From: Luscinia megarhynchos
Taxonomy: Eukaryota; Chordata; Aves; Passeriformes; Turdidae
DNA: 64,000 nt
Assembly (NCBI GenBank): GCA_034336665.1
Contig: CM067570.1
Coordinates: 17,560,502 to 17,624,501, forward strand
Direction of reading: 5' to 3'
Shown here: piece after piece, positions 14,512-29,003 of the stretch
How the letters are laid out: every line of letters starts with the position of its first letter
How positions within the stretch are numbered: position 1 is the stretch's first letter
Made by a program: the position numbers and the translations under genes
Notes under the pieces: model-generated
The model's database searches: none
The model's input: the letters and a program-made list of their open reading frames with translations, nothing else
Told to the model about the DNA's origin: nothing

Positions 14512-14541
14512 CTTTGGTTGTGGTTACTTGAGTAACCAAAG
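14512..14541. repeat. Nested inverted repeat
   Basis: GGTTACT-TG-AGTAACC (14522-14537) lies within a wider pair CTTTGGTT/AACCAAAG (14512-14519 and 14534-14541). TGTGGTT inside it matches the RUNX core. Function unknown. Confidence 0.7.
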
Positions 14542-17500
14542 AGCTGAGAGTACCTGAGAGCTACTCACCCCTTCTGTGCTCAGGGAGTCTCAGAGCAGAA
14601 GTAAACACTGTCCTAAGTTCTTACTGTTAAAATAAAACAGCTCCTTAACAAATGAGGGGACATCAAGCACCCAACCCATTTTAAACTTACAGGAGAGTCA
14701 CTTCAAAAGCGGTTTAAAGCACACTGAATTTCTAATCAGACTCTTTTTCTCCATACAGGCACAACTGCAAAGGGAGCATTTGTTTGAAATTGATCCCCCC
14801 GTGCAAGTTTTAATGTGCTGTTAAACTCAGCCATTTAAACCAGAACCAGTGAAATAAAACTCTGATGACTCTTAAAGATTTTAAGATTAATGCTGGAGGA
14901 AATTACCTTGCCTAGTCATGCCTACTTTTATTAGTACCCTGCAGTTGTGTTTCATTTTGGATGTGGCAAAAGTATGATTTGAAAGTCAAGAAGGCAACTC
15001 CTTGCATTTTGTATTTAATTATTGAACACAGAACAATGCTAAAGCTGCATTTCCAAAGTTTTTAGTGTTGTGATTTGCAAGTTTTACTTAACAAAACTGC
15101 AATCTGGCAGTAAAACATTGTCTTATCACAACCAGACTGAAAAAATGTCATGTGTCTTTTCTATTACATATGTGTACTAATCATAATGCTAGCATTGAGA
15201 GTTTGTCTATTTACTTATTTCTTATTTTTAGATACATTTATTTTTAATACAGTGAAACATTTCAGTAGGCTCCACTGATTATACATATGGGATACAAACT
15301 TGAGTGTTATTCCTGGTGTATTACATTCAATTTTTATTGTAGTATGGGGTTTTAAAGAAAAAGCTAGTTTCAGCTTATACTGAAGTTGGTTTTATTTATA
15401 AGGCTACAGTGTACAGGGAATTCATTAGCAAAACGGCAAAACAAACTAGACCAACTGGGTTAGAGAAGTTCTAAAACATTTATCAAGTTCTTCAAATGAG
15501 CTGTACTCCCCTGGCACATCCCAGCACACCACATGAACTTCTGCCCAACACTGCTCATGAGCACTGCACAGCTACACTCCTGTGGAAATGTTTCAATACC
15601 TAATCGTTAGATACACAGCGCAAAAGGTATTCAATATACAAATTCAACTTGAAATTAATATAACCTTCTTTGTTTACTTAGGCCTGCCTTTAAATGCAAA
15701 GCTGTGCTGAATTAAGCAATTTAATCACCTCCCATATATTCTCATCTTTTCTCTACCCACAAATGCAAGTCTCCAGGAAATTTCTTAGCAAAATATATGT
15801 ACTAAACTGTACATAGCCTGTACTAAAGAGCAACAGGGTGGTAGAATGCGGTACACCATCTGAACAATTGAACATCAAACAATTTCTATTTTAGCATTAT
15901 TGAATAGAAGAATCACACAAGAATGGCATTTGCTGCTCCATGATTTTATTTTGATGTTAGTTCACATGAAAAAGGACTGGAGGAAACAGACAGTAGCAGC
16001 AGGAAATGTCTAAATATTATCCCAACATTTTTCTTCCTTTTATAGGAATAATAAAATAAAAAATAAATTAAAAAACCCAGAAAACAGTAGCAAACTTTTT
16101 TTAAAGTACTTTGAACTCTTCTTAAAGAAACGTGAGACAAATAACAAAAATCCTCCAAGATATATGTTTTCATCATGGAACAGTACATGCCGATATTCAG
16201 ATTTGAACTATGAATTACACATAACTCCTTTCAGCTATTTGTGTCTGTGCACCTGTTTAGCACAAGGTGGACAGATCTACAGAGAGAAGTAAATGGATTC
16301 AGCCCGAGTCTATGTTTAACCCTCTCAGGTCCATGCTGAATGTTGAATGTTTTTATAGTACTCAGCATCACCAAGCAGTAATTTTGGGCAGAATATAAAA
16401 CACATATTTTTTCCATTTGTAAACAGCAAAGATACTTTTATGAAGAGAAAATGTTACTGAAGTGTTACTGAAGCCATCTGGCCAGGGCATTGGTCTTAAC
16501 TTTCTTCCTCTAGCAAAGAGCTCCATGAAGACTTTGAAAACAACAGGTGGGCAAGGACCTTGAATTCACATCTTGTCTCAAAGACCTGAAGATTGTTATG
16601 CAAGTATATATGAGAAAAAGAAAAAATTGCACTGATAATAGTGTAATTCTTATAGTTACATTTAAATGTTAAGGCAGACTCAGAAAAAAATCTCACAGTC
16701 TCATCCCTGGACTCAAACTAAATGAGCACTTTTCATTAAGTCACTAAAAGAAATTAACTAGATGTTTTAATTTTATGCTACAGAAATTTTACATTTCTTC
16801 ACTGCAGGTGAGACCTTTGTCTGAATAAAGTAAGAACACCAGCAGTTTGTTATATCCAGGACCTTGGGGTGAGAGAAGAAACAGGGATGTAGAAAAAAAC
16901 AGAACATGCTGCAATGCTAGTATGCACGCTTGAGCATACACTACGAGGGCCAAAGAGGAAGGCAGTGGATGGTACTGATAAAAATTTATGTTTGTATTCA
17001 AAGCCCTTCCCTTGGAAACAGAGCAGACAAAAGCTGTGGGATTTTTCAGCTGCTTTATTCCATAAAGCACATTCACCAAGCACAACACACTGTTGCAAGC
17101 CCAGTCAACCTCTAAATGATAAACCAATCCACCCTGCTGACCAACAGGCACTTGCCCCAGGACATGGAAAGGGGATTCTTGCTCCAGCCAGGAGAAAGGA
17201 CTGAAAATCCATTGAAGTCTTCACTTCAAGGAGCAGCTGTCAAGCAATGTCTGACCCAAAATTCTAGTAGCAGTAGTGACAAGAAAAGTTTTCAGTCAGT
17301 TCCCTTTGGGATCAACCCTTCCTCTCCCTGTAATAAGGCACAACACTGTAATCTTCTCAGCAGTACCAATAGGTGCCAGAGCTAATGCTTACAAACGACA
17401 ATGGAGGAGCTGAAGGAAGCAGGTGCCTAATGCAGAATTAATACACATTCTGAGAAAATGGTGAGGGATAGATACATTTTGATATCCTGGGAAGATGGAA

Positions 17501-18544
17501 GTGCAGAATGAAACCTGTTCCCCCAACAACTGTATCCATCTCAGAATACCAAATCAGCTCTTTCCCTTTACCATTCCTCAAATCCTGTCCCTCACCAAAA
17601 TTATTTAAATTCAGCTCATACCATGAAGAAATCTTATGTCAGGTGAACATACAATAGCATCAGTCTTTGGCAAGATCTTAATTGCTCTTTACTACAGAAT
17701 ATTTTTTTCCACCAAAGAACCATTCTATGTGTAACTTCTCAGCCCTGAATTGAGAAAGAGCTGAAGAAAAAAGAGATGAGAACTAACATTCATAGCTCTA
17801 CAATGACAACAATGTTTTGGGAATATTACAGTTTATCCACCAACCCTCTACCCCCAAATATTGCCTTAATGTCTCACAAATGCTAATTATCTGTCTGTCT
17901 CTGTGTGCCATGAAGGTTAGTGACCTTGTCACTCCTCTCCTTGTTAATACTCCCCCTTTGCTCCACAGGTCCAATCACCTCTACTTTCAAATTGCCTAAT
18001 TGATGAACATAATCAAGTTAAGCTCAGAGCAATTGTTCTCCACCTATATTTAATTTTCAATTTAATTTTTGCTTCTATTTCAGATACTGAGACTGGCTTT
18101 GTATTCAAAAGCTTGTTTGTCCCTCCCCTAGGAACCTGATAAGAAATAAGCTAATGCAGATGCAGTCTTATCAAAGAGTTTGAGGTGGGGAAATAAAATT
18201 CATTGAAACTACCCAAAAAGCTGAACATCACACCATTATTACTTAGCCTTCAGATATGCACAATTTTTACCTCAAAATTCAATTTATATTTGTTACCTGA
18301 GGTTCTAGAAGAAGACATAGGAGAGCACCACAGTTTTCTGTAACTACTTTTTCTATATCAACAAAAAGCACAAATTAAGAGGAAGGTGAATCTTGGATAA
18401 CAATAATAGCTCTAAGACTGATGTAGAGTTCTGTGTTAAGACAATTCCCTCCTCCACAATCACTAAACCAGACTTATCACGGCTGCAGCAGCAGACTTTT
18501 CGACAAGTAAAACACAAAATTTTTCCAAGTTTTGGGGGTACACA

Positions 18545-18655
18545 AGTATGAATTAAAAAAAAATCCCCAAACAAACACATACATAAAAGGAAAAAAACCT
18601 CAAAACAAAACAAAAAACCCAAACTAACAAACAAAACTCAAACTAAACTTAAACC
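18545..18655. repeat. A/C-rich low-complexity tract
   Basis: AAAACAAAACAAAAAACCCA and similar AAAAC/AACC units, with no gene content. It directly follows a stretch that is open on the minus strand only because of the low complexity. Confidence 0.8.
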
Positions 18656-19248
18656 TTCTTCCACCTTACTTCCGAAAAAACTTTGTCTCCTAAGGCAACT
18701 TAGAACCTTTGAAAAGATTGATAAAGTTACTGCAGATGTTATCACAGCCTGATTTAGGCCAACCCATCAGAGACAGACCTTCCCTGCTGAGTACAGGGAA
18801 CCAATGCCAACTGACGTTAAGAACCTCTCAACTGCACGTATTGCTCCAGTGCTGGCCATTGGACATATTGAGACAGGATAATTCAGTGATAAGGTTCAAA
18901 GAATCAAGTGGAACCTTTTAAGTCTTAATACACACTACTGTCTTGCAAAGGTGCACATGCTCTGTAATGTCAGTGTTTACTATATCTAGAGATTAAGTAT
19001 AATTTTGAAGTTGTACCACTGTTTTTCCCTCCAGCTGTTTTGGGTCCTTTCCCCATACAAAGTAAATCAATGTATAAATTTATCATGCTTTACCATGCAT
19101 ACTAAAGCACAGTATGTTTTTAAGTCTAGTCCAATATCAATAAATCACTTCAAATCACTTCTGTACCTTGGAATTTTAAAAACTCCAGAAAGAAAAATGG
19201 TTATTTTTCAGATTAGACAAGCCACACCTATTGCTTCCCCCCTGCCTC

Positions 19249-19328
19249 AATACTTTGTGATTATTTTATTTCAATAAATAAATACTTTGTGATTATTTTA
19301 TTTCAATACTTTGTGATTATTTTATTTC
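19249..19328. repeat. Three copies of a 24-bp unit
   Basis: AATACTTTGTGATTATTTTA followed by TTTC occurs at 19249-19272, 19281-19304 and 19305-19328. The copies appear identical. Eight bases (AATAAATA) separate the first two, and the last two are directly adjacent, so this is a recent small tandem duplication. Confidence 0.95.
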
Positions 19329-20288
19329 TGCTGGAAGCAGCTACAGATTTATGTTTGCCAGCTTGCTTGTCACTGGATAGGCATCCTCACATGAGCACAG
19401 AAGCTGTCTAAGAGCTGTAGCATCCCTGCTTTCCAGCTCTCAACATACTTGTATTTTAAGCTGCCTGCACTACTTAATGTTATGGTTTTAGATAGCAGCT
19501 TTACCAGCAGTAAGAGAGAAACCAAACTCTGTTCAGCACCTGCAATGCCAATAAGATCTGAACTCAGGTTTCCCGAGGTGAAATGAGAGTGTACCAAGTC
19601 CACCATGCCACCTAGCCCTCAGTGTATTAAGATTTTAATTAGTCACTTTACTTATTATTCAGTCAAAATATGCTGGATTGAAACAAATTAGATTTTTAGC
19701 ACATATTTCAGACATTGGCTCAAGTCTTGCAAGGATTTTCTTTTATTATTTATAAGATCATGTGCTGTCTTCCTGCTGAAAATGAGATGGTCTGCATGAG
19801 GAAAAAGGTAAAAGAAAAGCAGAGAAATGAAAATCAGATATTCCCTAATGATATTTAAAAATAGAAATTTTGCTACTGTTACATACAGCATGTTCCATCT
19901 TTTGAGATTTAATGGCTCTCTTGTGGTTTAATGGAGAATTACTTTCAGTAATTGATTATTAAAATTTAAAATTGCTAACCATCTTCATTATTAGATGAGC
20001 GAACATGTTATCCTTGTAATTAAAAAAGCTTGAGATTCACTTTCATCCTGTTGACAGAATGGGCAGATAGGCTCAGCACTCCAGTGCAATGGTTTCAGGG
20101 TTCTTGTTTGACAAAAATAGCCAGCAAGCTATTTAATGGTGAAAATAGAGAACATTCACAGGCTTAGAAAAAAACATAATGAACAGGGATAAAATAATAA
20201 AAAGCCTTACAAACTAATTAAAGCTTTCTGTCCAAACTATCATAGGCAGAATACAGAGAGCATTTTCCAAAGAACTTCAGTTTAGTGG

Positions 20289-20303
20289 AAAAAAAAAAAA
20301 AAA
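20289..20303. repeat. Poly(A) run
   Basis: Uninterrupted run of 15 A on the plus strand. No retrocopy body is recognisable upstream of it. Confidence 0.9.
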
Positions 20304-20725
20304 CCAAAAGAACCCACTAAAGTGTATTGTTTGTGTTACAAATATATATGATACATATGAATTTTTTCCTAGATCTAGGGCTATTTTCACCTTTTGGAAC
20401 ACAGTGCTGGACTCGTTACCCGCAGTAATACAGAAAAATGTCTGGGATAAGTGGGAAGACTACCCTTAAGAAAGCCTTACAGCTGATGGAAGGAAAAGAG
20501 TTTTCCCAAATCACAAAGAGGGAGAACCAATTTTAAGATAATATCTTAAGTATAATCCAACGGGCTGAGGATTTGCACAAGAAAAGTGATCCTTTAGCCA
20601 CCTTTTGGTTGAGACTAATAACACATTAAATTCTAATTTTAATGCCATAGGCAGCTAATTTTCATACCACAGGCAGAAAATAAGCAAAACAAATCCAGCT
20701 TTCCACACCCAGACACGCCCCTCAC

Positions 20726-20744
20726 AAAAAAAAAAAAAAAAAAA
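20726..20744. repeat. Poly(A) run
   Basis: Uninterrupted run of 19 A on the plus strand, the longest in the window. It could be an old retrotransposition tail, but nothing recognisable precedes it. Confidence 0.9.
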
Positions 20745-23700
20745 TGTACTTATTTCAAGGCTTTAATGTTAATAAGCATATTACCTTTTTGGAAGTGTCT
20801 GCATTATGCTGTCATTTCCCACACTTCACACTTTGCAAAATGATACAAGATCACCAAAAGTTCAAGACTGCTACACAGTAGCATAGCTTTAAACAACTGA
20901 AAATAATCTTTTCATCCTATATATTTAATAGTAGTCTCTTTGCCAGAGATATCACTCGCAAAAACTTATTTCTATATTTTCTCATTTCTCCAGAAGGATG
21001 AGAATTTTACCACCTACACTTCTTACACAAAAAAAGCATGAAGAAATTTCCAAAATATAGAGCAATGTTGGAGAACAATTATTTTCCTGTTATAATTAGA
21101 GCAGGTGTTTTTGCCATCAAAGTGGGTGATCTTATAACTAATGGTAACATCAGTGTGAAATGTATAAATTGTCAGGAGCACATTCCACAAGCCCCAGAGC
21201 ATTTAAAAAACACTCCTCTTGGCTATTGCAGTTCAGTTTGTTTCCCTTCAGTTCTTCCCTAAGACTGTTCTTTTCATCTTATTTCAAAGTGCAGGAATGC
21301 TGTCTACTGTATGCATATGTTGGCATAGGTTGCACCATCTCAGCACAATGCCAGGGCAGATTCAGAATGACAGTCTATGTCTATTCTTCAGTGTATATGT
21401 TCATTTCTATATCTTGAGTGGCTTGCAAACAAACACTTTGCACTAGTGCATTAAAGACATATTATAACCTGTCTAATGCTACAAAAATCATTCAAGAAGG
21501 GCATTAAATCTTAGTTTGAATCACAGAGTAGGATCAAATAAACTGAACTTTCTAACTTCAGCACATCCACAACTTTCTATAGCTAAAGTATTTTGTATTT
21601 TAGTAATATATAGCTTATCTGGTAATAGCATATCCATAGGCCAGGAGACGTGTGGGTTAAGGACCTATTTTTCTATATAAATTATCATCACGAGACAGAC
21701 TTTAAAGAAATTTCTTATTGAAGGGAAAACATTAGTATGGATTTCCTGGCTAGCAGGATGCAAGATGTGTATAGCTGTTCAGGAAGCCTCTGGTCTGTTT
21801 TTAAACAAAGATAAGCTGAAGCTTAAAGTGTGAGGTTATGGTATCACATGGCCCATTACGTGTATAGCTCTAAAAGTTACCTTCATTTTACATAGATAAA
21901 AGATTCTCTTCATCTTCCAAACTGCAAAAACTACTTTCACTGTAAATCACAGAACCACAGAAAAAAAAACCTAGAATAGATTGCAAAGAAGAATGAGGTC
22001 ACTATTTCAAATGTTTTTGCGAACCATTTTGCATTTTTATGTTTCCCTTCTTTGAACACTCAATGTCCTGAGATTCACTGACAGACAGCAGAATTCTAAA
22101 GTTAAATTATTTCTGAGTGAGCACTGTCAGGTTAGGACCAGGGAACTATAAAATGAGATGTCAATAGGATTAATTACAAGGATAGAACCAGAAGAATTGC
22201 ATTTTTAATTATAAAAATCAAGTTCTCCTTCCAATTAAAAAAAAAGTGAAAGTTTTTGGCATATATCTGTGATATTCCACAATATTAACAACCCCACTCT
22301 GTGTTTTACTTCATACCTGGTATTCAATACCTTAGCAGTACAAGGCAAGGACCTGATTTCACCCTCTTTGGGCACAGACAAATTCATATCAGAGATCTAT
22401 TCTAATGCTGAAGACCTAGATGTGGTTGGGAACATTAAACAAAAATACAGAATAGCTTAGTTTTCAGCTTTATCCTGTGAGGATCAGAACACACAGAATA
22501 CTGGCAGATAGTAGTAAGGTCTTAAGTGATGTAAGTACTTTGGCACACTCAAAACACCAGATTACCTGTTAGCCTCTGATTTCAGTCAAGATTAAATTTA
22601 AAAAGAAGGATGTGAAAAATTACATAATTACATTTGTTGATTCTTTTGAGGAGGCTATTACGGTTAGCAGGAAGTATTTTGTAAATATCCAATGGATTAT
22701 ACTTCCTTTGGTCACATACTGGTCAGTTATGAAGGCTTGGAGAGATTGCATTGAATGGACTACATTTGCCTACAAAAAGGACTTAGCAGAGTAGGGTTGG
22801 AGGAAAATAGGAAAGAGACAGGCAGACACAAACCTCTGAAGTGCTACACAAATAGTAATCCCAGTGTGATTTGCAGAGCATAAAAACTGAGTCAAAGAAA
22901 AGGAGGGAAGAAAAGGCAATTTATGTTTGCCAGAATCTGCCTTTTCCTTTAAGGACGACTCCTAGTCAGCAAGCTCTTCCATAAGCACTGTCAGCAAGAA
23001 ACATCCCCACACATACCTAAATGTAAATATTATAACTCCCAGGTTTGTTTTAGAGACAGGGAAGGGGAAACAGGATAGGCAGAGTGAGCACTCCAAAAGG
23101 GAACAGTTACAGCTTGGCCAAAAACTTCAAGACCTAAGTACCCACAATACACATCCACACAAAGTTAGTGCAAATAACCATACAATCACATGACTATATA
23201 CAGCACATATGAAAATCCAAACCCTAGGCATGCTTGTGCCTTGCTTTTCTTGTGTAACTCATCACAATCTCTTGTATGAAAACACTAAATCCCTTGAACT
23301 TCACTGAAGGATCTATTTCCATAAAACACTTATTAAAATTACAGATTGCTCTAATTCAGTATGTCATTAACTAATGTTGTTGTGGCTGGATTACAAACCC
23401 AATGTCACCTCTACATGTGATGCACTGCGTATCAGTTGGATGTTTGGCTCTGTGCCTGGCTTCAGCATGGGAGACCCAAACCTTCAAAGCTGGCCTTGTG
23501 TCCTTCTTTCCTCCTGAGAGAGTTTCTCCTTGTCCTTACATGGCTCTGCTCTGCTCTTGTTATAGGAACAGAATACCTAAAACCTCATGCAAAGACAAAT
23601 TTCTACCAGCAGAGACAGAATAGAAAAGAACTAAGTAGGCAACATAGAAGTTGATTAAACTCACATTTTCCTCCACTTACATTTTGTAAAATATATACTT

Positions 23701-26700
23701 TGCTTATGCATGCAGGAAACCATTTTCACTCTCCTTTTTTTATTAACTGAATGTTCCATTTTGGTTCCAACACACATCACCCTGTCCAATCTCATTTCCA
23801 TTCCACTAATATTCTAAATGATTAGCTTATAGCAAGCAACTTCTCGGATTTTAGTTTTACATACAATGAAGCAAAGAGAACTAATTGTTTTTATTTTCAA
23901 GTGAATCAGCTAAAATTACGTGTAATTTAACATGGATGCTTCTTTAACCAAGATGTGGAGGGAAAAAGTAGATCATTATAGTTGCTTAGAAGCAGTATCA
24001 GAAGTCTGCTGCTACTGAAAACAGTAAGTTGTGTTTATATTTTGAAAAAACTTTTTTTTAAAAAAAATACAGGAGCATTTACAATAGAAAATTCTACATT
24101 AAGTTTCACAGGAAAAAAATACATGAAAACAGGGAAATTACTTTCAACTCCAATTACAATCTCAAAATGAGAGAGAATACCCAAGAAAACACCATCATAT
24201 CAAAAACTCAATTTCTCTTTTTTGTTTCTTCTGAGCATGGATAAAATCTTATGCTAGTGACACTCATTCTATCATTATATACTGTTAAACACAGCCATCA
24301 TAATTTTTCATTCATATCTATATTCATTCAGGCAATGAAAGAATTTGTCACATCATTAATGTCTGATTTTAGAAAGCATGCATAAGCATTTAAGTACTGC
24401 ATCTAGAACAGGTGATTAAAGGCACTAGTACGCTTTTTCTGAACTACCACAGTGTACCAAATTCACACATTACTACTGAAGTACCCATTTAAATATTGTC
24501 CCAAAATGGTAAAGGGGAATGATGAAGTACTTTGAAGATATTTTTTCAGACACTGTCAGTGACACAGCCAGACAATACAATCTTATCCTACTGACACCAT
24601 TCAAATGAAGCTGAAAAACAGCATTCCCATTAAATTCATAATTTCATTTAAAAATAACATCAGCTGGTAGTTATAGCAAGTCACCACAGCATTTTTCTCC
24701 CTGTCATTATATAGTCTATATGTGTTCTGGATCTAGAGGCCTATGCCACAACTCATGTAAGGATAGTAAAACAGTATCACCGACTCAAAACATAAGAGTT
24801 CAGCAAAAGAGGATTGATTTGTTTTTATAATAAGCCCTTAGATGATTGAAATTTTACACTTATCTTTATGCAGGAGGTTTTTGATAGGCATTTTCTTTCT
24901 GTTGTTGTAACCATGACAATTCGTAACTATAACATAACTATCCATTTAACAATATCTTCATTAACATAAATGGCATCAACTTCAGTCAGTTTTGATCTTT
25001 CTGCAGGGAATACAATCTTCAAATGATAGATAACTCTCTCAGCTAACTACATTTTCTTACCATAGCTAACCAAATAACTGGTTTACTGATATATTCAGCA
25101 AACAGGATTTATGAAAGTCCCCCAGTCAAGTTTTTCCATGGCTTTAAATATGCTCAATTTGCAGGATCTGCTTTAGCTTGCTAAACTAGTGTAAATCCCT
25201 ATTACTGTGCCAGAGGGACTTAGATGCAGGTTTACTTTCATAAGTACTTTCGTATCTGACACCTCCTAGAAAGAAACCCAGTCTGGCACCTTGGGCTTTT
25301 GTTTAGTTAGACCAGCCTAAAAGCCAAAGTACCAATTGCCCAAAAAAAAGACACAGTCTTGCATTAGCTAAGGAAATTGTTTGAATTATTGCGTTGTATC
25401 CAGAGCCATAAGAGTGCAGAAAAGCATTTCTTCCTGGCAGCCACTGAATTAATTGATTAGGTGCAGAATGGCAATTTTAGCAGTTGTTTTGGCTTTTGGT
25501 GCAAGGTGGAGGAACAATAGACTGAAAGACAATTTAGCATTGTAAATATGTTCCTTACTGCACACACACTAAAACCTGCCAGCTTAAGTGAGATGCTTTT
25601 CCCCTTTTCAAGGAATTTTAAAAGGGACATCATTTTGATGAAAACCCAGGGGAAAGTTAAAGTCATGAGAGCAGAGAACAGCTCCTACTCAGAACAATGA
25701 AAAACAAAAATCTTGTTGTTCATAACTGCTCTGAACCCAGGTCATGTTAGCTTTTTGTGGCATTAAGCAACAGCTGCTTAAAAACTGTCTTTCTGCAGAC
25801 CAGGGGGACAAAAACACAGCAGTGTAGATCATTACTTTTCTGATAATACTAAAAAACCTAGGGTACTGTTGAGCTGCTAATAAAGCCTGCACAAGACATT
25901 CTCTCACACCCCATATAATCTTCTGGTGTGTGTTCAAGGCACAGTTACTCCTTTTTAATCATATATTACCTGTTAGCAACTCTTAGTCAAAAGATTCCTA
26001 CTCTCTTCCTTTGCTATACTGTATAGGAGGTAGCTATCACCCAGTCTTTTACCTTCCTCCGTCAATTGCTGCAGAAAACTCTCCCCCTCCAATCCCCAAG
26101 TCACAATGTCCCCCTCTGCTCAGGGACCATCACCACCTCTCATCTCCTGTCTGGTTGCCCAGCGTATTTGATACTATCTTGAGGAAGAGCTGAATGCAGT
26201 CTTTTACATCTGCCTCCTTCAGGCTTGTGGACACACTGCTCACCCATCTGGTAAGGTTTCTAGGCCCCTTTTTTTGGTGGAAAAAGTTGTTCTGTAGCAC
26301 CTGCTTAACTAAGTATTACTAAAGCTCATGATCTTTTTGGATCTTCACATCATTTTTTCCTCAGTAAACCAAGTACACATCCATGACCTTCCTCCAGTCT
26401 CTCCCACACTGGAATTTCAACTGCAATAATTGCCACAGTTTGTTTCAATAGGATTTTTACTGCTATTAAATTTAAACCAAGTACGAGTTGCAAATTGCTT
26501 CTAGCCTAGGGCAGACACATCTTACTGCAGGGCTTAATACTTTATTCAGCCCTAGTCTAACTACATATCAGGATCTACAGGACTAATCAGATGGGTGGCT
26601 TTGAAGAAGAACAAGGCATTAGCTTTTCAGGCCTTTTCCTTAGAAATTTTTCCTCTAAGAACAAGCACAACATGAACAGTTCATTTTGAACAACAAAGAC

Positions 26701-29003
26701 TGTTTCCACAAGCTTTTCCTCTTCTCCCAGATAGGGAGATTGAATCTCCATGACTCAAGGACCTGTAAGGCCTCTACAGCAGTGACCTTACCTAAGAAAT
26801 GTTGCACATAATGCAGTAACACACCTACTTTGAGGCAGAATATCAGTGTGCACAAGGCACTTAATATGTGCAATACCCTATTTATCCTCTTCAGGAATTC
26901 TAACCTCCTACAAAGTGAGTCAAGAACAAACACAAACTGCATCTATATAAATTTGCCTATAAGCAGCAATACAGTCATATTCTGCATTTACAGGAAACTT
27001 AGTAATGGATCTGGACACAGCCCTTAAAAGATCTGAAAGCTTGGGATCTTCTAATTTGGCTTCTTTTTTAGCATTTAGAAGGGCTATAAGAAATTTTTCC
27101 TCTACACATTTTTTACCCTTTTGCCAAAATTCATACACTTAGTATCTTATGTACTGTGATAGATGAGACTCTTTTTCACCTCTGTTTTCATGCCATCCCT
27201 AAAACTCATGACATTATTAACCTCTGTTTTTCAGCATCTAATAGATGTCACTAGAAAAACAGTTTTAATAAATGCATCCTGGAACATTCAGTTTGGAGCT
27301 AAGGTACCATGAGTGAAAAGGAAAAATAATGATGAGTGATAAATTGGATAAAGATTTTAGGGAAATTTTATTGTATTTAATTAATCTACCATTTTTACTA
27401 AGTTGCTTTCAAGTGAAATGGCTTTTACCAACTCCTTTTGAAAAGGTTAGAAGGGTATTCCCTGAGCTACAATCATTAGCATATAGATGTCTCTAAGTGT
27501 TAATTTCTGTTTTCACTGAATGAATGTAATTTAAAATGAGGCCCTTTCAAATCAGTTAACTTTGGCCATTTTAGGAAGATAAGAAAAACGGACCCAAGCA
27601 TGAACCCCAGCAAAACCTTAAGGATAAATATATGTGACTATTTTATAGTCTCCATTGCCACATGCTGCAAATGACAGATTTCAGGAAAATTATGAGAAAA
27701 GGTAGATGACGGGATTAAAGTCCTTCCACTAGGTGATATAGTCCAATAATAGGGTTAACAATAAGAAAAAAGAAGGGTTATTTTTATAGCTAATTTTTAA
27801 AAAGAGTTGAAAACCAGTCTAGAAATTACAGAGGCAGCAATTAGTTTTATACCTACAGCAAAACGTTTCTCCTCTTTCAGTTTTGTGCAACAAAGGCAGA
27901 AATTTAGGAGCTGATCCATCTCCTAAATTAATTATTAATATACCAACTCATCTTCACCTGGATAAGGCTCAGGATCCTTTTGAGGTTTTCATTTAAAAAT
28001 AATCCAGTACATGTCCAGTATGATGTACCATGAACCTCTGACACAGCTGTCCATCCAGGTCTCCCACATGCCCCAAGGGTTTCTCTTCAGCAGGTTTCTA
28101 GCGTATATACACCATAGAACAAGGTTAATAAAGACACAGAATATTTGTAGTTAAATGAACCTCATCTTCCAACACAAAATCATACCTTCACCGGAACATA
28201 ACTTTTCTGAAATTACATTTTTCTTCATTGATAATTTCTTGCTTGTTTTTAATTCATGGGAGAAAAATAAAGAAACAAGTAATCAACTTTGGTCTTGGAG
28301 AACAGGAAATAAACATGAAGTTTGGGAAACCTACACAGAAATTCCACCTGTTCTGGCAAAGCTACAAGGTTTTCGATTATGTTTAATTTACACATACTGA
28401 AATAATCATTGCCATATTTTGGTTAAGTCCTCAGAAGACATGTTTGCTCTGAACATATCAGGATCTGAAGAAGTCAGACCCAAGCCATACTATTCCCTTG
28501 GCAGCAGCAGATCCCTCAGGTGTAGCAGGCACTAGGAAGGAAACCAGGAAGACCATTCTTTCTTTTTACCCATACAAGATATGATTATATTAGGGAAGGA
28601 AACAATGCATTGTTCAGAGTCAAAAAGCAGGAGTAAGAGGAGAGACTAGTGCCTTGTCAGCCTCTTTCCAGAAATGGAGAGCAGCAATAGCCACAAGATT
28701 GAGTCTGATAGATAAAATTGGAAGTTGGACCACACGTACATCAAAATTACAATCTAAAAAATCCACAAACCCCTCCTATATTCTTCATCAAGAGAGATTA
28801 ATAGAAATCTTCTAAGTTATTTCTCTTTGCCACTTCTACAAGCTGCTTCATTAAATCAATTGAAGATTCGTGTTGTAGGTGATACCTAATGGATCAGTCA
28901 AAAAAGAAGTCAATACTTTTCCTTAAATATAATTTTTCTCTTGTTCCCCACTTAATAATCTAAACCAAATAATTATATTCAAATACCACTTAAGTTGCAA
29001 AGA

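Larger units (their letters stand above)
10344..19248. other. Intergenic DNA, no gene seen
   Basis: Only short unrecognised frames occur, with overlapping ones on both strands around 16789-17385. A TATATATATATA run lies near 11450. The inverted repeat at 14512-14541 and the possible element at 13080-13260 are listed separately. Confidence 0.6.
19329..29003. other. Intergenic DNA, no gene seen
   Basis: Nothing recognisable apart from the two poly(A) runs. A short minus-strand frame at 26920-27138 has a protein-like, charged composition but matches no family I know. A pyrimidine-rich stretch lies at 26030-26170. Confidence 0.6.

Noticed and set aside
16789..17385. Overlapping frames of 60-120 codons on both strands
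   Set aside because: None is recognisable, and mutually overlapping frames on both strands point to a locally stop-poor stretch rather than a gene.
21945..21995. CR1 end suggested by AAATCACAGAACCACAG
   Set aside because: Only about 17 bases resemble a CR1 terminus and the following sequence does not continue as CR1.
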